Assembly (NCBI GenBank): GCA_034004685.1
Contig: JAVEWG010000005.1
Location: forward strand, 60,876-124,875
Direction: 5' to 3'
Source of the DNA: JAEUNX01 sp034004685
Lineage (GTDB): Bacteria; Pseudomonadota; Gammaproteobacteria; Burkholderiales; Rhodocyclaceae
DNA length: 64,000 bases
Part shown: positions 1 through 10,001 of the stretch, piece by piece
Position numbering within the stretch: the first letter of the stretch is position 1
Layout of the letters: every line of letters starts with the position of its first letter
Translations under genes and position numbers: made by a program
The notes under the pieces: model-generated
What the model was told of the DNA's origin: nothing
Seen by the model: the letters and a program-made list of their open reading frames with translations, nothing else
The model's database searches: none

Positions 1-69
1 GTTGATCGTCTCTTCCTGGCCGGATACCCAGCCAGCGGCAGGCCTCCAGGCCCCTTGCTTATCAGACAT
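1..69 (-). CDS. 5' end of an unidentified protein (cut by window edge)
   Basis: Only the first 23 codons are present. They read MSDKQGAWRPAAGWVSGQEE followed by TIN and then run off the left edge. The ATG at 69-67 is preceded on the minus strand by a GGAGG stretch at good spacing, which supports a true start. The fragment is too short to assign a family, and no signal peptide is visible. The gene is divergent from the ArsR-MarR regulator at 295, with a 225-bp AT-rich gap between them, so it is a plausible regulatory target of that regulator (inference). Confidence 0.5.
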   Translation of the reverse strand, partial: MSDKQGAWRPAAGWVSGQEETIN

Positions 70-195
70 CGTCATCCTCCCCCGGCAAGATTCCACGGGG
101 CTCCGGGCACCCCGTGGATTGTCTAAAATTAATAAACTCAAGAAATCAAATTTTGGACAGAAATGCTATAACTGAGCCGATATTTGCTGCAATGA

Positions 196-206
196 TATTG
201 TCAATA
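196..206. promoter_or_regulatory. AT-rich palindrome, candidate operator
   Basis: The 11-base sequence TATTG-T-CAATA is a perfect inverted repeat. It lies in the AT-rich gap (about 120-220) between two divergent genes, one of which encodes a helix-turn-helix regulator. This is a typical place for an autoregulatory operator. No other support is available, so the role is inferred. Confidence 0.35.
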
Positions 207-294
207 ATGATTTATTAGGCTGATCGATGGCGCCACCTGGCTTGCGCAAGGCATCCGGCAGGCAGCCTTCCAGCCCCATCAAAAAAGGGAAAAC

Positions 295-1113
295 ATGCAG
301 CTGCTGGACTGGGATGAATGGGGAGATCTGAATCTCTTGGCCGACCCGGTGCGGCGGGCCATCTTCACGAAACTCATGGCCAAGCCGCTACACGTGAACG
401 CCATCACGGAAGGGCTCCCCGTCAAGCAGCCCGCCGTCTCCCAACAGCTGAAAACGCTTCGTTCCGCAGGTCTGGTCACCGCCGAGCGGAGGGGAAAATT
501 CATCTTCTACGCCGTAACACCCGGGGCGCGGAAGAAACTCCTGGGCCGCCTTGAAGGCCTGCGGGAGAGCATCTGGCGACAAATGGATTCAGCCCAGGAA
601 AAGGGCATCGCCGAACAGGCCGACAGGATTGACCGTGCCCTGGAAGCCTGGCGTGCCCAATGGCCAGAACCCACACCGCAGGTGTCGAGCATTACCCTGC
701 GACTCCACGTCATTGCCGACATCCTGAGAAAGGATGGGGAGCGGGTCATCTCGCGATTCCACCTCAGCCCCGTGGAATTTCGGCTCCTGGCGGTTTTGGA
801 GATGATGGGGCCGCCCTTTGAATCGACCTTGAGCGAGTTGACGCAGTTCTTCTTCCTCTCCATGCCAGCGGTTTCCAAGAACCTGGCAAGCGTGGAAAAG
901 AAGCAGCTCGTAATCCGTCTGCCCAACACCAGGGACCGCCGCTCCAGCCTTTTAAGATTGACCGAGAAGGGAAGAGAGGTGCTGCAAGAGGTGGTGCAAT
1001 ACCAAAAGAAGCATTCCTACGCCGCGCTATACGACATGCCCAGAGAGCGGCTCCAGTTGGTGGCCCACGTCACACGGGACTTGTTGCGCCAACTGGAAGT
1101 CCGGAATGCTTGA
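295..1113 (+). CDS. Two-domain transcriptional regulator: ArsR-type HTH fused to MarR-type HTH
   Basis: The 272-residue protein has two winged helix-turn-helix domains. Residues about 10-75 look like ArsR: LADPVRRAIFTKL, then the recognition helix around QPAVSQQLKTLRSAGLV, then the wing RRGKFIFYAV. A helical linker spans about 80-130. Residues about 140-265 look like MarR: LSPVEFRLLAVLEMM, the recognition helix MPAVSKNLASVEKKQLV, and a wing with the family's D-x-R signature (NTRDRRSSLLRLTEKG). The ELCVCDL metal-binding motif of metal-sensing ArsR proteins is absent, so metal sensing is not expected. The ligand is unknown. Most ArsR and MarR proteins carry one HTH and dimerise, so a tandem fusion is unusual. 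The start is preceded by AAAAAGGGAAAAC and the reading frame is continuous. Confidence 0.85.
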   Translation: MQLLDWDEWGDLNLLADPVRRAIFTKLMAKPLHVNAITEGLPVKQPAVSQQLKTLRSAGLVTAERRGKFIFYAVTPGARKKLLGRLEGLRESIWRQMDSAQEKGIAEQADRIDRALEAWRAQWPEPTPQVSSITLRLHVIADILRKDGERVISRFHLSPVEFRLLAVLEMMGPPFESTLSELTQFFFLSMPAVSKNLASVEKKQLVIRLPNTRDRRSSLLRLTEKGREVLQEVVQYQKKHSYAALYDMPRERLQLVAHVTRDLLRQLEVRNA

Positions 1114-1242
1114 GGTCGAAGCAGCTGATTGTCCATGCGCCGGTGAATGCGTCGAATCTGGCGTCGGCATGTTATCGCCACTCGGGAGGTGCTGCGGGCG
1201 GGTGGTCGGCGCGGACAGCGAACTGAGGGGTATTGACTGGAC

Positions 1243-1318
1243 TGGCGCGCTTGGTAGGAATCGAACCTACGACCCTCGGCTTCGGAGGCCGATACTCTAT
1301 CCACTGAGCTACAAGCGC
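1243..1318 (-). tRNA. tRNA-Arg (anticodon CCG)
   Basis: Read on the minus strand, the 76-nt sequence folds as a cloverleaf. The acceptor stem GCGCTTG/CAAGCGC is perfect. The D arm contains AGCTCAGTGGATAGAG, the anticodon stem TCGGC/GCCGA encloses the loop CTCCGAA (anticodon CCG), and the T arm contains GGTTCGATTCC. The discriminator is G and CCA is encoded. It decodes CGG arginine codons, which are common in this GC-rich genome. Confidence 0.97.
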
Positions 1319-1360
1319 TTTTGTGAGGCCCCGACGAACGCCGGGGTGGGAAGGCGCGAA

Positions 1361-1390
1361 ATCATAACCGCTTTTGGCGGCGGAGTCCAA
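1361..1390 (-). promoter_or_regulatory. Sigma-70 promoter for tRNA-Arg
   Basis: On the minus strand TTGGAC (1390-1385) and TATGAT (1366-1361) are separated by 18 bases. The predicted transcription start lies about 35 nt upstream of the tRNA 5' end at 1318. Hexamers and spacing fit a housekeeping promoter, and no other leftward gene is nearby. Confidence 0.6.
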
Positions 1391-1421
1391 TGCTGGGCTG
1401 CACCAACGGCAATAGGCTCGC

Positions 1422-1427
1422 TATAAT
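1422..1427 (+). promoter_or_regulatory. -10 box upstream of the cytochrome c5-like gene
   Basis: A perfect TATAAT lies 35 bases before the ATG at 1463. No good -35 hexamer is seen 16-18 bases upstream, so only the -10 element is claimed. Confidence 0.35.
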
Positions 1428-1462
1428 CAGAGCTTTATCTTGCCCCCCAGAAGGATTCCAGC

Positions 1463-1906
1463 ATGTCTTTGCATCGTGATTCCCGGGCCTGCCGGCTCGG
1501 CCTGCCCCTCATGGCCGCCATGGCCGTCCTGGCCGGTTGCGGCAAGAAGGAAGCCATTGACCCGGAACTGTCCGCCCAGTTGATCCAGCCGGTGGCCCAG
1601 ATTGAGCTCAAGGCCGAAACGGTGGCCCCCGGCAGCCGCACCGGCGAGCAGATCGTCAAGAACGTGTGTGGCGGTTGCCATGATTCCGGCGCGGTGGGCG
1701 CCCCCAAGACCGGCGACGCCGCGGCCTGGGCTCCCCGTATCGCCCAGGGCTTCGAGGCCCTGGTGAAGTCCGCCACCAACGGCAAGAACGCCATGCCCGC
1801 CAAGGGCGGCGCCAGTGATCTGACCGACAAGGAACTGGCCCGGGCCGTGGCCTTCCTGGCCAACACGGGGGGCGCCAAGTTCACCGAACCGGCGGTGGAA
1901 AAGTAA
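1463..1906 (+). CDS. Cytochrome c5-family monoheme lipoprotein
   Basis: A 147-residue exported electron carrier. Residues 1-25 form a lipoprotein signal ending in the lipobox LAGC, with Cys26 as the lipidated residue. One heme-binding motif is present, VCGGCH (Cys69, Cys72, His73), and Met111 in NAMPAKGG is the likely distal ligand. This is the arrangement of the cytochrome c5/CycB family, in which the short Met loop follows a helix resembling GFEALVKSATNG. It probably works at the outer face of the inner membrane, or on the outer membrane, in a respiratory chain. It is a single gene with its own -10 element, a GAAGGA Shine-Dalgarno and a downstream terminator. The partner oxidoreductase cannot be told from context. 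Confidence 0.88.
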   Translation: MSLHRDSRACRLGLPLMAAMAVLAGCGKKEAIDPELSAQLIQPVAQIELKAETVAPGSRTGEQIVKNVCGGCHDSGAVGAPKTGDAAAWAPRIAQGFEALVKSATNGKNAMPAKGGASDLTDKELARAVAFLANTGGAKFTEPAVEK

Positions 1907-1931
1907 GCCGGCCCACCATCGGAGATGGGCG

Positions 1932-1958
1932 AAAGGCCACCCCGTAGGTGGCCTTTTT
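1932..1958 (+). terminator. Rho-independent terminator after the cytochrome c5-like gene
   Basis: The stem AAAGGCCACC/GGTGGCCTTT has a 5-base loop and is followed by a run of T. It lies 26 bases after the stop codon at 1906. Confidence 0.85.
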
Positions 1959-2075
1959 GTTGCCCAGGCGTAGGGGCCTGGGGCCGCTCAACCACAATTG
2001 TTAGGGGCGCCTGGTGCCCATGGACGCCCTCGGTGGCCACGGCCCGGCTGCCAGGGACAAAAGCCTGAGCCGCCC

Positions 2076-4061
<1,986 letters not shown>

Positions 4062-4130
4062 GGGCGACCCGTTCAGGAAAACATAAAGCCGCCCGGAGGC
4101 GGCTGCCCATTGTAAATCAGGCCTGCCGGA

Positions 4131-4808
4131 TCAGAGGGCGCCGAAAACCTTCTTCGCCAGGCCACCCGCCGCCCCCAGGGGGTTCTTGCGGATGGCTTTT
4201 TCTTCCTCGCTGATCAGGGTGTACAGGCCATCCAGGGTCTTGCGGGTGACGTAGCCCTCGATCTTGCTGTCCTCCGCCTTCACCAAGCCCAGCCCGGCGG
4301 CCTTGCTGGCCAGCTTGTCGTATTTCTTGGCCAGGGAAAGCTTGTCGGTGGTCTGCTTGACGGTGGGCAGGAACAGGGTGGTGAGTTCATCCTTGGTCTT
4401 GCCCTTGAAGTAACGGGTCACCGAATCGTCGCCCCCGGTGAGGATGTCCTTGGCGTCCTTGACGCTCATCTCCCGCACCGCCTTCACCAACAGCTCTTGG
4501 GCCTTGGGCACCGCCTGTTCGGCGGCCCGGTTCATGGCGGTGACCAGCTCGTCCAGATCCTTGCCCTTGCCCATCCCCCGCAGGATGGGCTCGGCCTGGG
4601 CCAGGCCATCGGGCAGGGGAATGCGCACCTTCTTGTTCTTGAGGAAGCCATCCTCCTTGCCCAGCAGGGCCACGGCCTGGGTCGCCCCTTGGGTGAGGGC
4701 TTCCTTGAGGCCGCCGGACGCATCGCTATCGGTGATGTCCGCCAAACCCAGGGCCCAGGCCGGCAGACTGATGACAAGCAGGGCGAATGTACGCAGAATG
4801 GATTTCAT
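4131..4808 (-). CDS. DUF4197 family periplasmic protein
   Basis: A 225-residue exported protein of unknown function. Residues 1-19 form a signal peptide (MKSILRTFALLVISLPAWA). The rest is charged and helical, with the blocks ILTGGDDSVTRYFKGKT and YVTRKTLDGLYTLISEEE, which I recognise as characteristic of DUF4197. The frame is open further upstream, but the ATG at 4808 has a strong GGGAGGA Shine-Dalgarno and gives a clean signal sequence, so that start is preferred. It is divergent from the DinB-like gene at 4876, with a 67-bp gap that must hold both promoters. Confidence 0.88.
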   Translation of the reverse strand: MKSILRTFALLVISLPAWALGLADITDSDASGGLKEALTQGATQAVALLGKEDGFLKNKKVRIPLPDGLAQAEPILRGMGKGKDLDELVTAMNRAAEQAVPKAQELLVKAVREMSVKDAKDILTGGDDSVTRYFKGKTKDELTTLFLPTVKQTTDKLSLAKKYDKLASKAAGLGLVKAEDSKIEGYVTRKTLDGLYTLISEEEKAIRKNPLGAAGGLAKKVFGAL

Positions 4809-4875
4809 CGGTTCCTCCCTGAAACGAAACGGGCTTGCCGGAACGGCCCGGTCATTTTCCCACGGATCACGCCCC

Positions 4876-5421
4876 ATGGAGTGGAAAGCCTATTTTCTGC
4901 GCCAGCTCGACTACCAGTTGTGGGCCAACCAGGTGTTGTTCGACGCCCTCGCCCACCTGGAGCCGGAAGCCCTGTCTCAACCCGAAGGCCTGTTCTTCGG
5001 CACCATCCACCACACTGTGGATCACCTCCTGGCGGTCCATGAACTGTGGACCGGCCGGCTGCGGGGAGACGCCCCCAGAACCCCGAGGCTGGATTTGCAG
5101 CGGATCCATCATCCCGACTGGCATGCGTTGAAGCGCGCCCTGCAACAAGCCCTGCATGCCTTCCGCCACTGGCTGGAAGCCCAGCCCCTGGAGTTCTTCA
5201 GCGGCCGATGCCACTACACCGGCCTGGGGGGCGAGCCCCGGCAGGACGGCACGGCGGACCTCCTCACCCACCTGATGCACCACTTCACCCATCATCGGGG
5301 CCAGATCTCCGCCGTGGCCACCCGCCTGGGAGCACCAGCGCCGGAAATGGATTTCCTCGGTTTCATGCGGGCCATGGAAGGGGCCGCCCGGGAGATCCAG
5401 GCAGCCCAGATGCAACAGTAG
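4876..5421 (+). CDS. DinB-family putative metal-dependent hydrolase/transferase
   Basis: A 181-residue protein with the four-helix DinB/YfiT-like fold. It begins WKAYFLRQLDYQLWANQVLF, typical of the family. The expected metal-binding histidines are visible: His50 in TIHHTVDHLL, and two in HLMHHFTHHRGQI (around residues 136 and 140). Family members are thiol-transferases or hydrolases, and the substrate here is unknown. The ATG at 4876 is chosen because the family similarity starts there; a longer open frame upstream belongs to the opposite-strand DUF4197 gene. It is convergent with the Old Yellow Enzyme gene. Confidence 0.85.
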   Translation: MEWKAYFLRQLDYQLWANQVLFDALAHLEPEALSQPEGLFFGTIHHTVDHLLAVHELWTGRLRGDAPRTPRLDLQRIHHPDWHALKRALQQALHAFRHWLEAQPLEFFSGRCHYTGLGGEPRQDGTADLLTHLMHHFTHHRGQISAVATRLGAPAPEMDFLGFMRAMEGAAREIQAAQMQQ

Positions 5422-5450
5422 GGTCCACAGCCTGTCGATGGCCTTGGCGC

Positions 5451-6503
5451 TCAGACCAAGGCGGGGTAATCCACGTAGCCGGCGGCGCCGCTGCCATAAA
5501 AGGTGGTGGCGTCCCAGGCGTTGAGGGGCGCGCCGGCCGCCAGGCGGCGGGGCAGGTCCGGGTTGGCGATGAAGTCCTTGCCGAAGGCCACTGCGTCCGC
5601 CTCCCCGGCCGCCAGCACCGCCTGGGCGGAATCCAGGGTGAACGCCTCGTTGGCAATGTAGGGGCCACCGAAGGCCGCCTTGAGGGCCGGGCCGAGGCGA
5701 TCCGGGCCCAGGTGTTCCCGGGCGCACAGGAAGGCCAGGCCGCGCTTGCCCAGCTCCCGGGCCACATGACCGAAGGTGGCCGCCGGATCGGAATCTCCCA
5801 TGGAGTGGGCATCCCCCCGGGGGGCCAGGTGCATGCCCACCCGGCCAGCACCCCACACCGAGATCACCGCGTCGGTCACCTCCAGCATCAGGCGAGCCCG
5901 GTTCTCGATGGCACCGCCATAGTCGTCAGTGCGGCGGTTGGTGCTGTCCTGGAGGAACTGGTCCAGCAGGTAGCCATTGGCGCCGTGGATCTCCACCCCG
6001 TCGAAGCCGGCCGCCTGGGCGTTCTCCGCGCCCCGCCGGTAAGCCGCCACCACGGCGGGGATCTCGCTCAAGGCCAGGGCCCGGGGGGTGGGGTAGGGCC
6101 GCTCCGGCCGCAGCAGGCTGACATGGCCCGTGGCGGCAATGGCGCTGGGGGCCACCGGCTGGGCGCCGCCCAAATGGGAAGGGTCGGAAATCCGCCCCAC
6201 GTGCCACAGTTGCAGGACGATCCGCCCGCCAGCCTGGTGCACCGCATCGGTCACCCGGCGCCAGCCCGCCACCTGCTCCGCCGACCAGACCCCCGGCGTA
6301 TCCGGATAACCCACTCCCAAGGGGTCCACCGAGGTGGCCTCGCTGATGATCAGCCCGGCGGAGGCCCGCTGGGCGTAATAACGGGCCATCAGCTCGTTGG
6401 GCACCCGCCCCAGGCTGGCCCGGCAACGGGTCAGGGGCGCCATCAGGATGCGGTTGGGCAGTTCCAGCTCGCCCAGGCGGAGGGGATCAAACAGGGACGG
6501 CAT
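5451..6503 (-). CDS. Old Yellow Enzyme family alkene reductase (NADH:flavin oxidoreductase)
   Basis: A 350-residue FMN-dependent TIM-barrel protein of the OYE family (NemA/XenB type). These enzymes reduce activated C=C bonds or nitro groups using NAD(P)H. Visible family marks are MAPLTRCRA near residue 21, QLWHVGRISDPSH near 98, the substrate-binding His/Asn pair in IHGANGYLLDQFLQ, the NRRTDDYGG loop, and the phosphate-binding FGKDFIANPDLP near the C-terminus. The ATG at 6503 follows an AGGAG Shine-Dalgarno. An alternative TTG five codons upstream overlaps that ribosome site and is rejected. It is a stand-alone gene downstream of a 156-bp gap that shows nothing else. Confidence 0.93.
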   Translation of the reverse strand: MPSLFDPLRLGELELPNRILMAPLTRCRASLGRVPNELMARYYAQRASAGLIISEATSVDPLGVGYPDTPGVWSAEQVAGWRRVTDAVHQAGGRIVLQLWHVGRISDPSHLGGAQPVAPSAIAATGHVSLLRPERPYPTPRALALSEIPAVVAAYRRGAENAQAAGFDGVEIHGANGYLLDQFLQDSTNRRTDDYGGAIENRARLMLEVTDAVISVWGAGRVGMHLAPRGDAHSMGDSDPAATFGHVARELGKRGLAFLCAREHLGPDRLGPALKAAFGGPYIANEAFTLDSAQAVLAAGEADAVAFGKDFIANPDLPRRLAAGAPLNAWDATTFYGSGAAGYVDYPALV

Positions 6504-6659
6504 GGGGGACTCCTGCAAAAACCTTGCGGCGCTGGATAGGCCGCGGAAAAAGGGGAGGGGCCAGGGCGGTGGCAGAGTTTCAAACCATGGCTGGAGCCTA
6601 CTTCAAACTTAGCGTGCCATGAACACCATTGATGATCCCGGGCTATTGGCGATTGTGCC

Positions 6660-8747
6660 CTAAGCCCGCAACAAACCCTCCCGCCCCCCCTGCCAGCGTT
6701 CCATGATGGCGCTGGCCCGTTCCGGGTCATCCCTCAGCAGGATTTCGGCGGCCTCCCGGGCGGCGTCCACCAGGTCGGCATCACTCTCCAGGTCGGCGTA
6801 GCGCAGCAGGGGCACGCCGCTTTGGCGGGCGCCGACGAATTCCCCCGGGCCCCGCAGGTGGAGATCCTCCCGGGCGATGGCAAAGCCATCGGTGTTCTCA
6901 TAGATCACCTTGAGGCGGGCCCGGCCGGTCTGGGAGAGGGGACCGGCGTAGAGCAGGATGCACACCGAGGCCGCCGCCCCCCGACCCACCCGGCCCCGCA
7001 ACTGATGGAGCTGAGCCAGGCCGAAGCGTTCGGCGTGCTCGATCACCATCAGGCTGGCGTTGGGCACGTCCACCCCCACCTCGATCACCGTGGTGGCCAC
7101 CAGCAGGTGGACCGCCCCGGCGGCAAAGGCGGCCATGGTGGCGCTCTTCTCGGCGGGTTTCAAGCGGCCGTGCACCAGGCCCACCTTGAGTTCCGGCAGA
7201 GCGGCGGAGAGGGTCGCGTGGGTATCGATGGCGGTCTGGAGCTCCAGGGCCTCGGATTCCTCGATGAGGGGGCACACCCAGTAGGCCTGGCGCCCCTCCC
7301 GGCAGGCGTCCCGCACCCGGCCGATCACTTCCTCCCGCCGGCTGTCGGCCACCAGCTTGGTGCGGATGGGGCTGCGGCCGGGGGGCAGTTCGTCCAGCAC
7401 CGACACGTCCAGATCCGCGTAGTAGCTCATGGCCAGGGTCCGGGGGATGGGGGTGGCGGACATCATCAGGAGGTGGGGGGAAATCCCTGCCGCCTTGTCC
7501 CGGAGCGCCACCCGCTGGCGCACCCCGAAGCGGTGCTGTTCATCCACGATGGCCAGCCCCAGGCGGGGAAAGCTCACGGTGTCCTCGATCAGGGCGTGGG
7601 TGCCCACCGCCAGAGGCGCGGCGCCGGATTCCAGACGCTCGATCATGACCGAGCGCGCTTTCTTTTTCTGGCTGCCAGAAAGCCACACCACCTCCACCCC
7701 CAGGGGGGCGAGCCAGGCGGCGAGCTTCTGGTAGTGCTGCTCCGCCAGGATCTCGGTGGGGGCCATCAGGGCCGCCTGCCAGCCGGCCTCGGCGGCCTGG
7801 AGCATGGCCAGGGCCGCCACGATGGTCTTGCCGCTGCCCACGTCCCCCTGCAACAGGCGCTGCATGGGGTGGGGGGCCGCCAGCTCCCGGCCGATCTCGG
7901 CGGCGGCCCGCTCCTGGGCCCCGGTGAGGCGGAAGGGCAGGTGGGCCAGCAGCGCTTCCCGCAGGCGGCCGTCCCCCACCAGGCGGGGGGCAGTCTTGGC
8001 TCGGCGGGCAGCGTAGGCCCGGCGCAAGGAGAGCTGCTGGACCAGTAGTTCCTCGAACTTGATCCGCCGCCAGGCCGGGTGGCGCCGGTCCTCCAGGGCT
8101 GCCAGGCCGGTGCCAGGGGGCGGGGCATGGAGGAAACCCAGGGCCGCCTGGAAGTCCGGCAGGCCCAGGTCTCTGCGCAGGGCGGCAGGCAGCAGGTCAT
8201 GGCCCTCCATCTGGCCCAGGGCCCGGGCGATGAGCTTCCTCAGGGCCGACTGGGCCAGCCCGGCGGTGGTGGGATAGACGGGGGTGAGAGCCTGGGGCAG
8301 CGCCTCCCCAGGCGCCACAGGGTGGATACGGGGATGAACCATCTCGTCCCCGAAGAAGCCGCCCCGGATCTCGCCGAAAAGGCGCACCCGGGCACCGGGG
8401 GCGAGCTGTTTTTGTTGCTGGGGGTAGAAATGGAGCAGGCGCACGGTGAGCTCGCCACTGCCATCCGCCACCCGGGCCACCAGCTGGCGGCGAGGGCGCA
8501 GGGCGACTTCGCAGGATTCCACCACCCCTTCCACCTGCACCGGCTGGCCGGGGGGAGCCTGGCGGATGGGGACGATGCGGGTTTCGTCCTCGTAGCGCAG
8601 GGGCAGGTGGAGGGTGAGATCCCGATCCCCGCGGATGTCCAGCTTGGCCAGCCGGCCGGCGAGCTGGGGGCCCACGCCGGCCCAGCCCCGCTCCTGGCGG
8701 GCAGGCGGGGCGGCTGCAGTCCCTTCTTCGGCAGGCCGGCGGGCCAA
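6660..8747 (-). CDS. recG: ATP-dependent DNA helicase RecG
   Basis: A 695-residue superfamily 2 helicase that remodels stalled forks and branched DNA. The N-terminus (GVGPQLAGRLAKL, then HLPLRYEDET) matches the RecG wedge domain. The helicase motifs follow: Walker A QGDVGSGKTIVA, the DEQH box in IVDEQHRFGVRQR, motif III MSATPIPRTLAMS, VIEVGVDVPNAS, and motif VI QLRGRVGRG. The only start that keeps the N-terminus at normal length is a TTG at 8747, 12 bases after the ridA stop, with no clear Shine-Dalgarno. Translation is probably coupled to ridA, which precedes it in the same direction. Confidence 0.95.
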   Translation of the reverse strand: MARRPAEEGTAAAPPARQERGWAGVGPQLAGRLAKLDIRGDRDLTLHLPLRYEDETRIVPIRQAPPGQPVQVEGVVESCEVALRPRRQLVARVADGSGELTVRLLHFYPQQQKQLAPGARVRLFGEIRGGFFGDEMVHPRIHPVAPGEALPQALTPVYPTTAGLAQSALRKLIARALGQMEGHDLLPAALRRDLGLPDFQAALGFLHAPPPGTGLAALEDRRHPAWRRIKFEELLVQQLSLRRAYAARRAKTAPRLVGDGRLREALLAHLPFRLTGAQERAAAEIGRELAAPHPMQRLLQGDVGSGKTIVAALAMLQAAEAGWQAALMAPTEILAEQHYQKLAAWLAPLGVEVVWLSGSQKKKARSVMIERLESGAAPLAVGTHALIEDTVSFPRLGLAIVDEQHRFGVRQRVALRDKAAGISPHLLMMSATPIPRTLAMSYYADLDVSVLDELPPGRSPIRTKLVADSRREEVIGRVRDACREGRQAYWVCPLIEESEALELQTAIDTHATLSAALPELKVGLVHGRLKPAEKSATMAAFAAGAVHLLVATTVIEVGVDVPNASLMVIEHAERFGLAQLHQLRGRVGRGAAASVCILLYAGPLSQTGRARLKVIYENTDGFAIAREDLHLRGPGEFVGARQSGVPLLRYADLESDADLVDAAREAAEILLRDDPERASAIMERWQGGREGLLRA

Positions 8748-8756
8748 GGACGGGGG

Positions 8757-9137
8757 TCAGCCGGTGACCAGGATGGCGTCGGCCTCCACCACCGCGCCCT
8801 TGGGTAGGGACGCCACGCCCACGGCGGCCCGGGCCGGGTAGGGCTCGGCAAAGTAGCGGGCCATGACTTCATTGACCTTGGCGAAATTGGCGAGATCGGT
8901 GAGGTAAATGGTGAGCTTGACCGCGTCCGCCAGGCTGGCGCCGGCGGCGTCGGCCACCGCCTTGAGGTTCTCGAAGACCCGCACGGTCTGGGCCTCGAAA
9001 CCCTCCTCCAGCTGCATGGTGGCTGGGTCCAGGCCGATCTGGCCGGAGAGATACACCGTGTCGCCGGCCTTCACGGCCTGGGAATAGGTGCCGATGGCGG
9101 CGGGGGCCTTGGGGGTGGAAACTATACTGCGGCTCAT
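8757..9137 (-). CDS. ridA: RidA family enamine/imine deaminase
   Basis: A 126-residue member of the RidA/YjgF/UK114 family, which hydrolyses reactive enamine/imine intermediates made by PLP enzymes. Family marks are TPKAPAAIGTYSQAVKAGD at the N-terminus, VYLSGQIGLDP, and the C-terminal block with the substrate-binding arginine, YPARAAVGVASLPKGAVVE. The ATG at 9137 has an AGGAG Shine-Dalgarno and matches the usual length. It is followed by recG on the same strand (gap 9 bases) and is divergent from the TPR gene. Confidence 0.93.
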   Translation of the reverse strand: MSRSIVSTPKAPAAIGTYSQAVKAGDTVYLSGQIGLDPATMQLEEGFEAQTVRVFENLKAVADAAGASLADAVKLTIYLTDLANFAKVNEVMARYFAEPYPARAAVGVASLPKGAVVEADAILVTG

Positions 9138-9213
9138 GGAAACTCCTGATCTGGATGCCCCGCGACGCGGGGCCATGCCGCCCGATTGTAACCTCCCGCC
9201 TGGAGCGTCACCC

Positions 9214-9564
9214 ATGACCACCGCCATCATCGCCAACCTGGAAAAACTCCTGGACGGCCCCCGGGACGGCACCCTCCTGCGCTATTCCCTGGGCAACGAA
9301 TACCTCAAGGCCGGCAACCCCGCCCGGGCCACCGAACACCTGCGGGCGGCCCTGGCCCGGGACCCCCATTACTCCGCGGCCTGGAAGCTCTTAGGCAAGG
9401 CCCTGGCGGAAGCCGGCGACGCCCCGGCGGCCATCACCGCCTACCGGGAAGGCATCGCCGTGGCGGAAGAAAAAGGCGACCTCCAGGCCGCCAAGGAAAT
9501 GAGGGTCTTTCTCAGGCGTCTGGAAAAGGCCCAGGATGGCGCCGGCACCATCGGCCCGGCCTGA
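9214..9564 (+). CDS. Small tetratricopeptide-repeat protein
   Basis: A 116-residue cytoplasmic protein with about two and a half TPR units. The helices are LRYSLGNEYLKAGNPARATEHLRAAL and SAAWKLLGKALAEAGDAPAAITAYREGIAVAEEKGD (split here for clarity), with the usual small/large residue pattern. It likely acts as a protein-protein adaptor, and no partner can be named. The ATG at 9214 is preceded by TGGAG. The next gene, a small lipoprotein, starts 15 bases after its stop, so the two probably form an operon. Confidence 0.8.
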   Translation: MTTAIIANLEKLLDGPRDGTLLRYSLGNEYLKAGNPARATEHLRAALARDPHYSAAWKLLGKALAEAGDAPAAITAYREGIAVAEEKGDLQAAKEMRVFLRRLEKAQDGAGTIGPA

Positions 9565-9578
9565 GGCGGGAACGGAGC

Positions 9579-10001
9579 ATGGGCACGACTTGCCGCCCCT
9601 GGACCCTGGCGCTGCTGGCCATCCTGACCGCCGGATGCGCCGAAGGGGCGGATGATTTCTTTACCGGCCGGCCCTCGGGCATGGCCCTGGCCCATAACCG
9701 GGTACTGGATGGCAGCCTGGCCTCCATGGCCGAGCTGCTGGTCATCCCGGCCCGCTTCCCCGCCGCCACGCCGGTCCAACGGGCCCAGTGGCAAGGATCG
9801 GCGGCGGCCTGGTGGGCTCAGCCTGCCACCCGCGTCCGCCTGCTGAAGGCCGTCCAGGGGCTGGAGACCCGCCAGCGCCTGGCCCTGCTGGCCTGGCTTG
9901 CGCCCTTGCCGGATCTCACCGGGCCCGTCACCGCCGATGGTGTGGCGGAGCTGGCCCGGGCCCTTGAAGAAGCCCCCGGGCTTACTGCCCCCGCACGGTG
10001 A
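9579..10001 (+). CDS. Hypothetical small lipoprotein
   Basis: A 140-residue protein I do not recognise. The N-terminus (TLALLAILTAGC) is a lipoprotein signal with lipobox LTAGC, giving lipidated Cys20. The mature part is alanine- and leucine-rich with a possible helical bundle and no cofactor motif. It follows the TPR gene by 14 bases, so the two may work together. Its last 20 bases overlap the 3' end of fliW on the opposite strand. Confidence 0.65.
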   Translation: MGTTCRPWTLALLAILTAGCAEGADDFFTGRPSGMALAHNRVLDGSLASMAELLVIPARFPAATPVQRAQWQGSAAAWWAQPATRVRLLKAVQGLETRQRLALLAWLAPLPDLTGPVTADGVAELARALEEAPGLTAPAR

